NCBI RefSeq assembly: GCF_000003815.2
Contig: NC_049979.1
Location: 26,086,340-26,150,339, forward strand
Direction of reading: 5' to 3'
Origin: Branchiostoma floridae
Lineage: Eukaryota > Chordata > Leptocardii > Amphioxiformes > Branchiostomatidae
DNA: 64,000 bases
Shown here: positions 23,020-36,300 of the stretch, in pieces
Position numbering within the stretch: the stretch's first letter is position 1
Layout: every line of letters starts with the position of its first letter
Made by a program: the position numbers and the translations under genes
Notes under the pieces: model-generated
What the model was told of the DNA's origin: nothing
The model's input: only the letters and a program-made list of their open reading frames with translations
Database searches by the model: none

Positions 23020-23536
23020 CGTTTAGTCCTTTTGATGTCTACTATTTGTGTTCCTGACTTCTTGCAAACTGTTTTCATAATTTGTGCTCTCCACATAGAT
23101 TAACAATTATGTCCAATTTAGTGAGCGTACCTTATCCGATAAAGTGCAAGCGTAATTTGGCAGAATTAATATACAATTGTAACATAAAATATTCAACATG
23201 TAATTGAAGGCGATTTGCTTTAATGCTTTAAACAGGAGTAGTTTCAAATTAATTTCTGGACATGTCTCCGAAGGCAATCTTAATTTTGAAACTAATACTA
23301 GGCCGAAGATCAACTTTGACCGTTAAGTCTACAACACATACCTACATACAAAACATCAGCACATTCGCTAGAAACGCTGTTGAGATTTTGCGCCGGAACC
23401 GCACGATCGCAGCCAAACAAAGGGCCCAAAAACTATTCTTGCATGAAACTGCAAATTGATATTGTTATCTAACAGAATCAAGTCTCAGTGTCTTTGGTTC
23501 AATGTTTGAAGTACAAAAATTGCAATTTCGTGTCGC

Positions 23537-23640
23537 TGGAACCTTCATTTATTCATGAGAAAGCTCAAATCGACCTACAGGTCGTTTTGCATTGAGATCA
23601 TGAGGGAAGAGGTAAGGGTCAGATAAGAAAAAATGGAGAT
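23537..23640 (-). mobile_element. LINE 3'-end remnant, antisense
   Basis: The complement of GAACCTTCATTTATTCATGA through the ATGAGGGAAG word matches the 3' tail of the plus-strand LINE remnant at 25500-25585 (CTCATGAATAAATAAAGGTTC). This is the end of a non-LTR element inserted in the opposite direction. Confidence 0.45.
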
Positions 23641-24557
23641 GCAGATTACATAGTTTTAGTCGTAATGAATCTATCAACATATAGTATTACATATACATTG
23701 TACAAAACATATAGTACAGCCAGTTCGTGGTCCGTGTCGACGTCCGTTCGAACGTTCGTTTTTTTTTCTTTGCTATAATTACTTCCGGAGTCTCTCAAAC
23801 GAGGTCAATTTGGGACCATGTCTGACAATTCCAGACAAAGTACTTGCTGTTGTAAGTACATGGTTACGTAAGGAAACATTTCATAACACGCACTTACACA
23901 ATAAAACAATTTTGACAAGAAGAGTGCACCTTGTTCCAGTTCCTCGTTTGTCACGCAATCTAAATTGGTCTGTGTTGAAAGTGGACAATACAAATGCAGC
24001 TAATTTGCCATTTGCATTGTATTCAAATGATAAAAGACCGGATGGTTCTATCTTTACAGCCTGTCGTTGATGAGTGCAGCATATTCATCATCCTTTTTTA
24101 CTTAAGACTTACATATCATCGGTTTTCAAAGGTAGGCCTTACGATTGCATCATGTGATGTTTGGACAGTGCTATGGCAAAACTTGATGTTGAAATTAGGA
24201 TTTTTTTAATGCTATACGATTCTTACAATGACAACGAATGGTAGTAATCTGCTTTCATCGATATTGTATTTTTTAATGCTATACGATTCTTACAGTGACA
24301 ACGCATGGTAGTCGTCTGCTTTCATTGATATTTTTTATTACATTTGGTGGGAATCAGATTCTACTTTTGAGATTTGACACTTTCTTTAAGTTTTTTCTTC
24401 TCAAACAAACAATGCAGAAAGACTTCTCTTACAACTCTAACCGGAAAGACTGACTCAGGTTGCTTGTTATGTTTTCCTCGCGTTGTGCTCAACATGCGGT
24501 GAACACACAAACAGTCTATGCGTCGATACAAGAAGCTTTTGTAGTTTTGTTCCTTAG

Positions 24558-24711
24558 TACAGTAGAAGCCAGTTAATTGCACAACGGATCAACGCACACT
24601 TCTGTTAACTGCACAGAATCCCAAAATCCCAAACCAGTGCGGTGCACCAGCTGGATAATCGCACGAAATTCACTGGCAAATAGGCCGTGCAATTAAGCGG
24701 CTTCCACTGTA
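24558..24711. mobile_element. Tigger/pogo-like miniature element
   Basis: Ends TACAGTAGAAGCCAGTTAAT and, inverted, GCGGCTTCCACTGTA, with an internal AATTGCAC / GTGCAATT pair. 154 bp, TA at both edges. CAGT-type termini and TA flanks suggest pogo/Tigger; assignment by resemblance only. Confidence 0.7.
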
Positions 24712-24761
24712 TACTGTACGCAATTAAGAATGGCACATACCCAGCACTAGTTGCATATTGA

Positions 24762-25230
24762 ATGTGTAGGAGTCATCACTGTCTGTTTATCCCATTTCAT
24801 CAATGCCCTTCATGTAAAGATGGTATTGAAGATGAGTATCATTTTCTAATGACATGCCCTGCATATAGCGTAGATAGACAAAAATTAATGGATATAATCA
24901 CAAGTAATTCTAGCACACCTTTACCAAAGACAAAGACATGTACTTTCAATCTACTTATGTTATGTCCAGACTACATATCTTCGTATTTAGGCCAATACAT
25001 ATGTAATGCTCTAAAAAAGCGAGAATCTATTGTACAGTAACAGACCGACTTGTTTAACTTGTATATTACACTATGTCAATACGCCATTTATATGTTCACA
25101 TTCCTGTACTATACATGTATGTAGTTATAGACCTTAGACGAGTATTTGTTTTGATTGGCTTATCACCGTTGCCTTACAATTGTACCATGTACAAATGTCG
25201 TGCAATAAAGTTCATTCATTCATTCATTCA
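24762..25230 (+). mobile_element. LINE fragment: reverse-transcriptase polyprotein C-terminus
   Basis: An open frame of 92 codons (24762-25040) contains C-P-S-C-x5-E-D-E-Y-H-F-L-M-T-C-P-A-Y-S, the zinc-knuckle pattern at the C-terminus of non-LTR retrotransposon proteins. Downstream an AATAAAG precedes a run of ATTC tetranucleotides (about 25208-25230), a common LINE 3' tail. The rest of the element is missing, so this is a 5'-truncated copy. Clade not assigned. Confidence 0.75.
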
Positions 25231-25239
25231 ACACATAGA

Positions 25240-25585
25240 TATACACATCTAAACGAGAGACCTTCAGAAGATCGATAGCCTACTGTGGACTCAATGTCTG
25301 GAACAACCTACTGCCAAACACATGTCTCCAAATCTGACCTGCTTTGAGAGACTATTGAAGTAAAAGAAATGACCAAAGGGAACGGACACGGACTATGAAC
25401 GCTGAGCGTTCGCTCTACTAATATTGTGTACCATGAATATGTAGTGATATATGGGGATAGATTTATTTGGACTCGACGTAATCTGTACCTCTTATTCTTT
25501 TTTCTAACCCTTACCTCCCTCATGACCTCAATGAAAAGAGACCTAGCGATTTGCGCTTCTCATGAATAAATAAAGGTTCAAACAA
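25240..25585 (+). mobile_element. Second, more decayed LINE 3' end
   Basis: Translation with one frame change gives FRRSIAYCGLNVWNNLLP and then a SKSDLTCFERLLK-like piece before a stop, the usual ending of CR1/L2/jockey-type polyproteins. The 3' tail ATGAATAAATAAAGGTTC follows at about 25560-25577. It lies directly after the ATTC tail of the preceding LINE fragment. Confidence 0.6.
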
Positions 25586-25848
25586 ATAGATGCAATTCAG
25601 ATTGTTTTCTCAGTGATGTGACTCAAGATTGATAGAAAACACTTCTTCTTCTTTTTCCGGTGATGTCCAGCTGCAGAAGAATCGGCAATTACTGACACTT
25701 ACCGATTGCTGTACTATTAGTGTACCGAATTGAGGAAGTCATCACTCAATGCCACTAGACCGCGAAGCCCCATCACTCGGCGAATTTCTTTCTTTGTTCT
25801 TGATGAAATGTTCTTCACCATAAGCCAAAGATGATAAATGTAGGTTGT

Positions 25849-25979
25849 GTGTAATAGGACACACCCCTCACGATATATACGCCGTATATAAAAATCACAC
25901 CTACTCACCATCTGGTTTCACTCATCGGACTGCTTAATGTCAGGAAGGGTGGAGGCAAGTTGGTGAACTTTTACAAAAG
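25849..25979 (+). promoter_or_regulatory. Likely gene B promoter with TATA box and non-coding first exon
   Basis: A TATATAAAAA box at 25885-25894 follows a conserved CACCCCTCACGA word. About 30 nt downstream a block ending AAAAG|GTGTGG (donor at 25980) could be a non-coding first exon (about 25915-25979). A matching acceptor, ATTACAG, ends at 27553, 12 nt before gene B's ATG. The same arrangement (TATA box, CATCGGACTGCTT, GTCAGGAA, donor at the same distance) recurs at 59896-60022. Conservation between two diverged spacers is the main support; the start site itself is inferred. Confidence 0.5.
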
Positions 25980-26099
25980 GTGTGGTTATATTTATTTTCT
26001 ATCATTTATAACTTACCAATTATTCTTCGAATATAGGCACTGTTTTGCTTCTGTTGTACTGTTAAACGGATTTGGAAACGTTGTCGCCTACAATTTAAG

Positions 26100-27553
26100 G
26101 AAGTGACGCTCCATAAGAAAATGCTGCAAGTGCCGTATATATGACAAAAATGATGCTTCCTTTTTCGATGGCATTAGAGCTGGGGATTTTCATGATGATA
26201 CAGATTCTGTGTGCACATTTTCGGTCTTTTTGGCTTTGCGCGTACATAATAACCATTATGCAAGCAACACTTGCCTGTTCCAATGTTGATTCTATACATT
26301 TTTGTATTTATTAGACTGGTTTTCACAATGCTTTTGAAGTCTACCTTACCAAATTATTCATTTTTCATACAACTAGCAGTATATTCAAGATTTTTTAATT
26401 ATTCGTGGTGGAAGATATTTTGACAATACTACTTGTGGGGAGTAACGTCAGGGTTTGATGCCACCGATCTTGTGACCTGGGCCTTAACACTACTTTTCTC
26501 ACTCCAACCATGTGTAAAAATGGCTACTTGACGTCGGTTTGTTTGTTGGATAGATAAAAGGCGGTGGAAAGAGAGGATTGCGGCTGAGCTTCCAATACCG
26601 TGCCCTGAACACAGTTACCATCTTGAGTGCAGTGCCACATTGCCCTTGTCCGTTTAAAAGCAACTTAAGGTCGCATAACACAGTAATTATGGGCGAAGTA
26701 GGACGGGCACAAAATAGGTCGTCGCAGTTCTTGAAAAGCCATAGACATTTTCTGTGCACGTCAGCGAGTCGGAAACTGTGGTGGATAGTAGAGGAATACG
26801 TAAGTTTTGAGGCTGTATGAGTTAGGTTATGATGTCTGTTTGGCTGGGTAGAATTTCGCGCACGAATCCGGTTCCTGCTACTTCCGTGTGTCGACTGCAG
26901 TATGATGACCTCCGCTGTGGTCATTTCAAAGTGTTCTTTCTGGGAAAACGAGCAGACAAACTTAATCTTATTTTCACAAATTTTGTAGATTCTACCCTGA
27001 ACTCCAACATATTGCATTCTTGTTAATTACTTTTGCAACCTGGTATATTTTTTTTAGTCGTCGAACCACCTCACCTTGGGGTCCTACCATGTTAATCCCC
27101 ATAGGCGAAAAACTGTGTTCTGCTACCTTAAACAAAAACGAAAAAACGCGAGTGATCAATTTTTCGGGTACATTATAGTGTTCTCGCATTATAGTGTTAC
27201 TAAGATGTAAATACACACAAACTAAGGTAAAAAAGGGGAAAAAGCTGCCGAAATCGACTTCAAATATATCCGAACTGATATTTGTTACAGACAGGTACAT
27301 ATTCCGCAGTATTCCAAGTTACAGGGAGAAAAATTCACAATTGAAGATGGCCTACATGTGCTGTAATACAGGATTGCAACTAGAACCAGCTTCACAAATA
27401 CAGCCTCTTTTGAAGCATGTCCCCAAATCAGCTAAAATGACCGCCGTATCCTTACCCTATCCTATCTGGAATAGGGTCTAAACGTAAACAATTCGTAGGC
27501 ATGAGGCATCTTCACATTATGGCTTCAGAAAATCAAAGTCCCCACAATTACAG
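26100..27553. other. Region between the first-exon block and gene B's ATG
   Basis: Probably the first intron of gene B. 26110-26240 resembles 60640-60735 (shared CAAGTGCCGT, TTCGATGG and TGCACATTTTCGGT). A 172-codon minus-strand frame (26499-27017) has no features I recognise: no signal peptide, no membrane helix, no known motif. I leave it as probable chance. A short open frame around 27194-27481 is likewise unsupported. Confidence 0.4.
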
Positions 27554-27565
27554 GACCGAAGAAGA

Positions 27566-27680
27566 ATGAAGACCGTGATCCTGTCAGCCATCTTGTTTCT
27601 GCTGAGTGGGGCAAATATCGCAGAATCCAGGACTCAGTCCCCAACAGCAACTTCAACACAAGCTCCGACAACAACCCCAT
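27566..27680 (+). CDS. Gene B exon 1: start codon and signal peptide
   Basis: ATG at 27566-27568 with A at position -3. It encodes MKTVILSAILFLLSGANIAE: one basic residue, a hydrophobic core and small residues before the expected signal-peptidase site, then a Ser/Thr/Pro/Gln-rich linker. The exon ends in phase 1 at a GTAAGT donor. The start is chosen because it is the only ATG that gives a signal peptide in this frame and the exon joins in frame with the REJ region. Confidence 0.85.
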
Positions 27681-30244
27681 GTAAGTGTCCATAGTACATA
27701 TCTGTAATTCTCATGTATAGTTTCTAACCTTGATTTCGTACTGATGATGGACTTAAGATGACACATGCCTCTTTTGTATATAGCAACGTCCAGTTCTCTG
27801 TGTAATAGTAGCTGGAATAGGAACCCAAGGCATATTCCCTACTGCAAATGATAGAAATTATATAACAAAATTAAGGGGTGTATACGTATATACACTTCGA
27901 ATGCCCCCCCCCCCCCCGATTTCAGATAAAGGTTATCAAAAAAGGGGGTACGAGAGTTGCGTTATGAACATCGGAAGTACCCTCATCGGAAGTACTCTCA
28001 TGCCTAAACTCAATCAAACTATCATCAGTCAGCACTGATAGCAAGGGATATATAACTACCATGTGTATGTTTATATTATGGAAGAAACCACCCCAGTGTT
28101 ATGGTAATGGTTACAGTGCAGTAGATTTTCTGTATAGAGACTCAGTCTGTCCTGGTTCAAATCAGGAAAGGCTAGACTGATGCGCTGCTATACACCTGAA
28201 TTACAGATGTGTCCGTGTTGCAGAGACTGTTATTCTCATATGGGACTGTTTAGCCATAGCCTAAGCTGTAGAACCGACATCAATTACGATTTTATAATTG
28301 GCAATTTTGACTAAAGAAGTGAATGTATGTTATCTAGACTCAAGCAACAGCTTTTTAGGGTTTTACATTCATCTCCTGGACATTTACCTTTATTTACTGG
28401 GTAAATATGGGACAAGTCGGGTGATATGATACGCCAAATTGATTCATTCAAGACTTGTGATATGTTGTCTTCGTTCCTTCGTACCTCAGGTCCGGGCCCT
28501 AGTACGGTTACAATCAATGGGGACTATCTCAGGATCGTGGGAACGGCCGATGAAGCAGTACTCTTCGAAGCTACCGTCGAGCCGTACCACAGCTGTTACC
28601 AGGGACAATTGAGATACTCCTGGCATTGCCGCCGGAATGCCTCTAACTCAACTCCTGCTCCTGTCGCTCGGTACGCTCCCTCTTCGGTAGACAGTAGTGG
28701 TAATAACGTGTACACGGACGCATGTGGTGACGTCGACTTTAGGGAACTCTCTGGGGCAGGAAGCGCCATTCGGCTCAACCAATCAACGATGGATTCAGGA
28801 GCAACCTACGTGATCAAAGTGAACGCAACTGTTGAAGGGGCCTCGACGGACTTCGCACAGGAACTGCACATCATTGACGGCGGCTCGCTGCCAACCTTTT
28901 CAATAAGGTACTCATTAATCCCCGAGCCTTCTGTCAGTATTCCGTATGTGGCACTGTTAGTATAAGTTACTAACTAGAGTGCAATGCTACATTGTTCTCG
29001 TCTGTCCAAAAGCAAAATAGAAGAAAAATCTCCAAGCAGATTCATCAGGAAAAAGTATCTGATGGGCTAAACAGTGTCCAACGGGCCTGGGAGAACTTTT
29101 GTCATGTCCATAAAGATTTCCTGTTCGTCCCAAATTTACGGTATAGTTCGAGTTACGGTGTTAATTGATGCCCCTAGATGTCAATCATAAAGATTGCCAA
29201 TGGTATATTCTTTCACCCACATTCTTTATAGTCTTTCACCCACCCACGCACCCTTTCATTCATTTATCAATTCACTTTACTGATTGATAATTTTATTGAC
29301 AACGGATTGATTTGGCAATTGCAGCTGCAGGGAAAATTGTGGAGAAGTTCTGAAATTGGTGAAAGACTTCAAGTTGGAAGTGAGCTGCACAACTGGCTGC
29401 ACTGAAGTCCGCGCGTCATCCTCGCGTTCAGGTTGGTGGAACAATGGCAGGCGTAACAATGGCAGGCGTAGAAGCAATAACTGGCAAACGACAACCAGGA
29501 TATCTTGGAGCTACCATTGGAGACTCTATGAAGAGAACATTGAAACCGGAGATGTTACAGAGATTCCCAACTTGGCTGAGATGACAAGTTCAGGTAGGCC
29601 AGGCTTAAACGTCTTCCAGTAGCTAAAAATATTTCCGAAATAGTTTCATCAGGTTGGTAGAATATAGGGTATAGGAGAATTCTTTTTACACAACCAGCAG
29701 GAACTTACATTGCTTACGTTTCGATGTCTCTAAGACACCTTCGCCAGAGCTTCTAATTGGAGTTCTGCTTCTCGCCACTGTAGAAGGTGTCTGAGAGACA
29801 TCGAAACATTAGCAATGTAAGTACCTGCTGGTTGTGTAAAATAATTCTCCTATAAGCTAAAAATATTGTTAAGGTGGACTCTCACTGCATTTGCTGCACC
29901 GGTGCGGCACTGCGGGGTTCGTAAATGAGTCAACGAATCTCAGAGATAAAGAACGAATTTTCTTCCGTTCTGTGTATTTTGTTGTCTTCTAAGTCATACT
30001 TTGACGTATTACGAAATATCTGCATTATCCAAAATCGCAAAAATAGCAAAACAGTGCCGCAGTGAACGAACCCCGCAGTGCCACAAGCGTGCCCCAAGTG
30101 CAGTGAGAGGGCACATAAGTAGCTATCTATTCTGCTTTCGTGATTGGAAATTTTTAGTCACCAGTGGTTGTTGAATGTTAATTGCTTCAAGCAACTACGT
30201 TATAGGTATATCTATATCTATATCTATATCTATATCTATATCTA

Positions 30245-30334
<90 letters not shown>

Positions 30335-33300
30335 ACTTATTTGAATGGCTCAGTGTTACTGTAAAAAAAAGTAATGCATGCATATGAAGCATGGAATCAC
30401 TCTAGTATTCATAATTAGACCACAGCAAGTAAATTTTATGGATCAGCGCGCGCATTAATTTTCAGCTGATTTGAAAATGAAAACCAAGAAAATCAACTTG
30501 CCACCAATTGACCAACATGTCGTTAACGTCTTGCAATTGCTTGTGTTTTATGGCATGTGTAGACAGTCTATAAGGTGTTCAATCTCCAGTATATGAACAT
30601 CCAGTTAAGTTGCAACACGTTTTTTTCGTTTTTTTTTTCTGGATTGGTTCAAGTTAATTGACAGTCTGTGTTCTATCACACCTGAATATCCAGTATAGTT
30701 GCTACCTGTGATAGTATGACAAGCTTTTTTTCTGGATTTGTTCTACTTAATTGACAGTCTGTGTTCAATCACATCCAGTATAGTTGCTACCTGTGGTGGT
30801 ACGACAAGAATTTGTCCTAGTTAGAAAATAGTCTTGCATTGCATATGAGTATCCAGTATAATTGCTACCCGCGCTGTTACTACAAGCTTAAGGACAGTTG
30901 AATGTTTACAGTCTAAGATGTTCTATCCCATATGAATATCCGGTGTAGTAGTTGCCAATGATGTAGGACGAGCTCTTTCTACAATCATCATCTAGACTTC
31001 TGGTTATTTGAGATGGATACACAACTACAAGGACAGGTAACTTATGATGATGAATACAGGAATAAGAGTGTTGCTTGTGATATCATGTTTTGTCGCCTTA
31101 ATCATTGTTTTGTAAGGTTTATGATCTTAAAGTTTGAAAATGTAGGAATTTTATTTGCCCGCCTTGTTTTTGTCTCAATAAATTTGTAGTCTCTGGGGAT
31201 GCCATCCATAAAATTTTCTTGCTGTGGCCTTAGCTTGCTGTGGCCTTAGCTGTCGGTGACATGTTGAATCACCAGTGGTTGTTCAATGTTGATTAGCTCA
31301 AACAACTGCGTTACAGGTATCAACCGAAACGACCTTCAAGTACAAAAGTACAAGCTGGAGCCGAGTAAGAAATACAGGTTTCGTGTGAAGGCTTCAAAGT
31401 CGGATGGCTCAAAATGGAGTTTTATGGAGTACCATATTCTTTCCGGCCCGAAGTCTAGCGTGAACTGCTCCGTTATACCAAAAACAGGTAAGACTTGCGC
31501 AGTCACCTTTCATTTAGAAACTTTTAACATTTCGATTGTTATTCTCTGTAAGTAGTTAGTAATTAAGAGTAAATGACCCGCCTGTTCCTCTGTGTATATG
31601 GTGTCATAACGGCTGGGCCTTTGCTAGGTGGTGAGTGAGGTGGTTATAGCACAGGACCAGGCGTTATGACACCATATACACCAAGGAACAGGCGGGTCAT
31701 TAACGTTATTATCATATAACCTACCCAAATTTGCAAACTTCTATATCCCTTGGTACTATACGTGTGAATTCCTTTAAGCTTTGTCGAATTTCTGAGAATT
31801 CATATTTGTTTTTTGGTACATAAATTTGTAAGGAGATTACAGATTGCATTTTGAAATCAAAATTTCCACAGAAAATGTTCGAAACATTGCAGTATTTGGC
31901 TTTTTAGAGCAACAAAACTAGTATCAATGTTAACAGAAGTTTTTCCTGTAGGCTTTGCAGCTGGTACAGGATTCACCATCACAAATGACGTACCGGCGGA
32001 TGTAACTTCGGAAGAGAACATAGACTACAGCTTCTACAGTGGATACAACTTACTCTCGGAGCAACAATCTTCCGTAGCAGGACCGTACCGTTTACAGAGC
32101 GGTGACGCCAATAAGGATTTTGTAGTCACCATCAAAGTCCAAGCCCGTGGAGACGAGGGCTTCTACTCAGAATGCAGCGTGAATGCTTCGGTGAGTGATC
32201 CGTTTTTAATACTCCTGTCACATTACGCGAAAATCGATTAGACGGCGTTTCTGCGAGCTCTAAATGACATTTTCATGAGTAAGACGTCCGGTGTCCTCAC
32301 GATCATCTCGCGATTTTTCGGGACCGTCGGCGAGTTTCAGAGGTCGTACGATGGTCGAGGTGCAGCAAAACATGTTCTTTTGTTCGACGGTGATCTCTGA
32401 GTTCACAGAGCTCGTTGCCAAGTCGTCTGCAGATCATACACGTTAAAATTGGCTGACCTTCCAGCGATCGTCCGAAGATCGTACATAATGTGACAGAGGT
32501 ATAAAGAATAGTCGATTTTACCAAATCGCATTCTCTAATCTGACATATCAATGACATACCTGTTAGGTTGTAAGATATTCTTAGATATATGTATATTACA
32601 TATATTATATCATATTATACCTTTGTGCACGCAGGTTTTGCCTTCTGTCAAGCCTCCAGTAGGTCTGTGGCAAGATGCCCTGTCCTGGGCTTACGAAGCC
32701 GAGGTGACCATAGATCAGGGGGACGCGGCTGCTGCTGCAACGTTAGCCGTGGGTATCGTGGATCTTTTGGAACAACTCCTGTCACCGGTAAGTCGCGGTT
32801 ACTATATTGTTACGAAATGAATATCTCAGCCTCTTGGCAGATGATCTACGTGAACCTGGTCTAATCTCGTGTTCTCTCGCGAGATCGAGACATTCTCCGT
32901 GACCAAGATGTGCTGTTAGACATAGAAACTTTGGAGGTACGTACTCTACAATTGATAAGTCACCGTTGGAAGAAAAACTTGATAGTAACTGAGCCTCTTC
33001 TTTGAAAGATAATGTTAAGAGCAGATGCTGCGGTAGGATGGGGTGTATGCGAGGAATTCAGACTTTTTACCCCGACGTACTGTTATACAAATGTGCAAGT
33101 TTGCTACTAAACGGCAAGTGTATTGCACTTATTGCAAGTAAATGTACAGTGATGTTGGGAAATACATCAAGTGTTGTACTATCACTTAGTGTCTGCAATA
33201 AAGAATTGGACTTGGATAATGAGTCACCTTCGATGTCGAAGGACTACCAAGAAGAAAAATGAATAAGATAAATAAAGTAAAATAGGGGTCACGTTCGAAA

Positions 33301-36300
33301 GTGCAAAAAACAGCTCGTGAACTGTCCGACGGGACTCCCTTTTCCAATTTGGACCGTAGCCTTAGAATCAGTTTTCAAATAGAATTGGAGAGAGTATGCT
33401 GAAAGTCGTGTTTTCCTTATCTCTTCCGAAAATGTCAACGTTTTGTTGTATTCATCAATATTCGTTGACAACTTCCTCAGGATTTAGACCCCGCCCAAAC
33501 GTTGAGGGACCAGGGTAACGGAGACTTATTGGATGAGGCTCTGAACAGTTCTATTCACCACCCAAGCCCGACAGTGCGTCCGGTAAATCCCGGTTACGTA
33601 TTTTCTCAAGACTGGTCCAGTGCCACTACCATCGACGAAATAAATAACATGCTGCCCCCGGGGACGCCTGGCTCAGGTGAAGATAAGGTATCCGTTCTTC
33701 ATACATATGTGTTGTTATTATTGTTAGATCCTCAATGTAATAAATTGTACGATATACTTTAATTTCCATTTGATACAGACATCATCATGTCGTCGATTAT
33801 TCCCAACAAAACTACAACATGGCTCTCACACATTTTCATTTCAAATCGCAAACCTGTAAAAATGATATTACTACTTGTCATCATGCACCTTAGCATGATG
33901 TGAAACAAAATGGCGGCACCCTTGCAATCTTACTACTCCAATACAGGTCTTGCTTCAGCAAACCTAAAGAAAGAGACAAATCTAGTATGACATGGTGTCG
34001 TAAAATATTCTCAAAGATTTCTATTCAGTTCTACCTTCGGGGCGAATGGTGCCGACATGTTTTTCTGACGTGAATCGGCTATCTTGTTTTGGAATTTGTA
34101 TTGTATTGTAATGGGTAGTGTTTCGCCAGTCGTTGGTACGTTTCTTCGTCCTTTGTGCGATTTTTTAAATATTTGACCCGTGTTGCTTTCAATGTATATA
34201 AAGAACAGCCTAATTCTATCTATTTCAGGTTATTATTGATATCAGATGATTTATTGTTTGTGTTTTACTAAGATTATGTAAAATGGAGAATTTATGGCAC
34301 TTATGAAAGGAAATTTCTTGATATCGAGATTTTATCCACACACAGCTGCAACTGTTCGTGAGGTCCAACCTGATTGACAAGCTAAGTGATAGGGCAAATG
34401 ACCTGAGTGACGCGTCCTCATTGCAGCAAGGCACGGACGGGATGGTCAAACTGCTCGGCACTGGGGAGTTTGTTTACGTTGAGTCACAGGTACTTAAAAA
34501 TACAGTACTTTCTGTTTAATTCTATTTTTTGTACTGTTACCTTCACCGGGCCTTTGTAATCGTCATCGGCCAGCTGGACAGACTTAGCTGCATGAATTCA
34601 CAGCCAGTGAATACGTAAACAAAAATTCCAAGACCCTATACCTTTTGCAAAATAACTTTAACCTTTGTGACTGATGTATCATTTGTTTTCCATCATCCAG
34701 CAAATAAGATTGTATAACGTTTATCATGTCTTGCAAATCTGGACTTTATTTACATGGTTCTATTTATATCAATTCTCCTTACATATGCCATGCTTGAAAA
34801 GTACTATCATGCAGGCAATGAATTAACAAAGGTTCAAACAACAAAACAAAACAAACGCTGATTTGCATAATTACCATTATACAACTAGGTATGATACTGC
34901 TAGAGGGATTTTTCTTTAAGGAACTTGGTGAACAATAACTAGATATTTTTCCGATTTTTAGAGGAAATGTATGGCATTTCATACAAAGGGTATAGTTTGC
35001 TCATTAGAATATTAGAAGTATCATGTGTAAGATGGCTATTTGTTTCCATAGTTTTTAGCTGTGGAATCTCTACACCAATACGCCACAAATCTCAATCTGG
35101 CGGTGCTGGCGGGAGATCAAATTGATGGAGACCAGGTTTATCAAATTTCTGAAGGTATGTCTTCTGGATAGTCTTCCTCGGAGATCCATTTTCTGTGAAC
35201 TAATATGATCATTCCATGTGTACAGATTGTATATATATGATGTAAATTTGTAACCGTCTTGCTTATACAATGTAAGTTAATGCTAGTGATTTTATGATTC
35301 TATGTTTCTTGCAGCAAATTGTATTTGTAATATGTAACCTGTATGTAATTCTTTCCCAGGGTTAGACCTTGACAAAAGCCTTTGGCTACTTGGGCAGCCC
35401 TGACTGTATGTATGCAGCTGAACTAATAAATAAAAATAAATAGGGTAGTCATCTGCAAAACGTTACTAGTAAACGCCCTGTGCACATCAAATCTCACAAA
35501 TTGAGCAGTTAATGTTGGTAACGTTGTACCTTTACAAACTTCTTTCGATAACATTTTACAATTTGCACATAGGTATACACAACGGAATAGGAGCAGTTCT
35601 TCGTAATATAATGGACGAAGCGGGAATTTCTGGGACTTCTTCTGCCATCAGCTGGCCAAGCACGGTAAACTTATTGTATTTAGAACTTGGTAGTACCCAT
35701 TGGTCCCGACAGACTAACCTGCCTAAAATGATATTATGATTGGTGGAAGATCTATCGCCAATTTCCAATGAAACTGTTATTCAGTAATTTCTACAACCCG
35801 ATTCAGACGGGGGGGGGGGGGGGGTAGCTTATAAGGACTGCGCCAACTTTGATGAAGTGTAACGCCAGAACGGCTTATGCTCATGAGTTGGTGAGTTTGC
35901 CTAAAATATTTTTGGCAAAAATTCTTACGAAGTTTGACAAATTTTCCATTTTTTCGTGTTGCCATGGCAACCGTTTGTTGACAGGCATTTTTGGCAAATT
36001 TCGCTAATTTTGGTTCTAACTATGTATTTTTCACGTTTATTCGCTGTATTACTACACTATTTTCTTACATAAATAAAATCTTATGTTATTTAGAATATCT
36101 ATCATAATTAGAACCCCTACTCTTTTCATTCAGTTACGTACGGTGGTGGGCCACTTCGAAGAAGTCACCGACATGCTGGCCAGTTTAGTTCTGCGCAGCA
36201 GCCTGTCCGATTCGCCCCCAGTGGTCTTCGATTTGCCGATGGGAACGGTCCTGTACCAAAAGCATAAGACTGAGAACATTCAGCAAGGCGAATTTGCCAC

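Noticed and set aside
26499-27017. Longest stand-alone minus-strand frame in the A-B spacer (172 codons)
   Set aside because: No motif, membrane segment, signal peptide or convincing splice structure; length is possible by chance in sequence of this composition.
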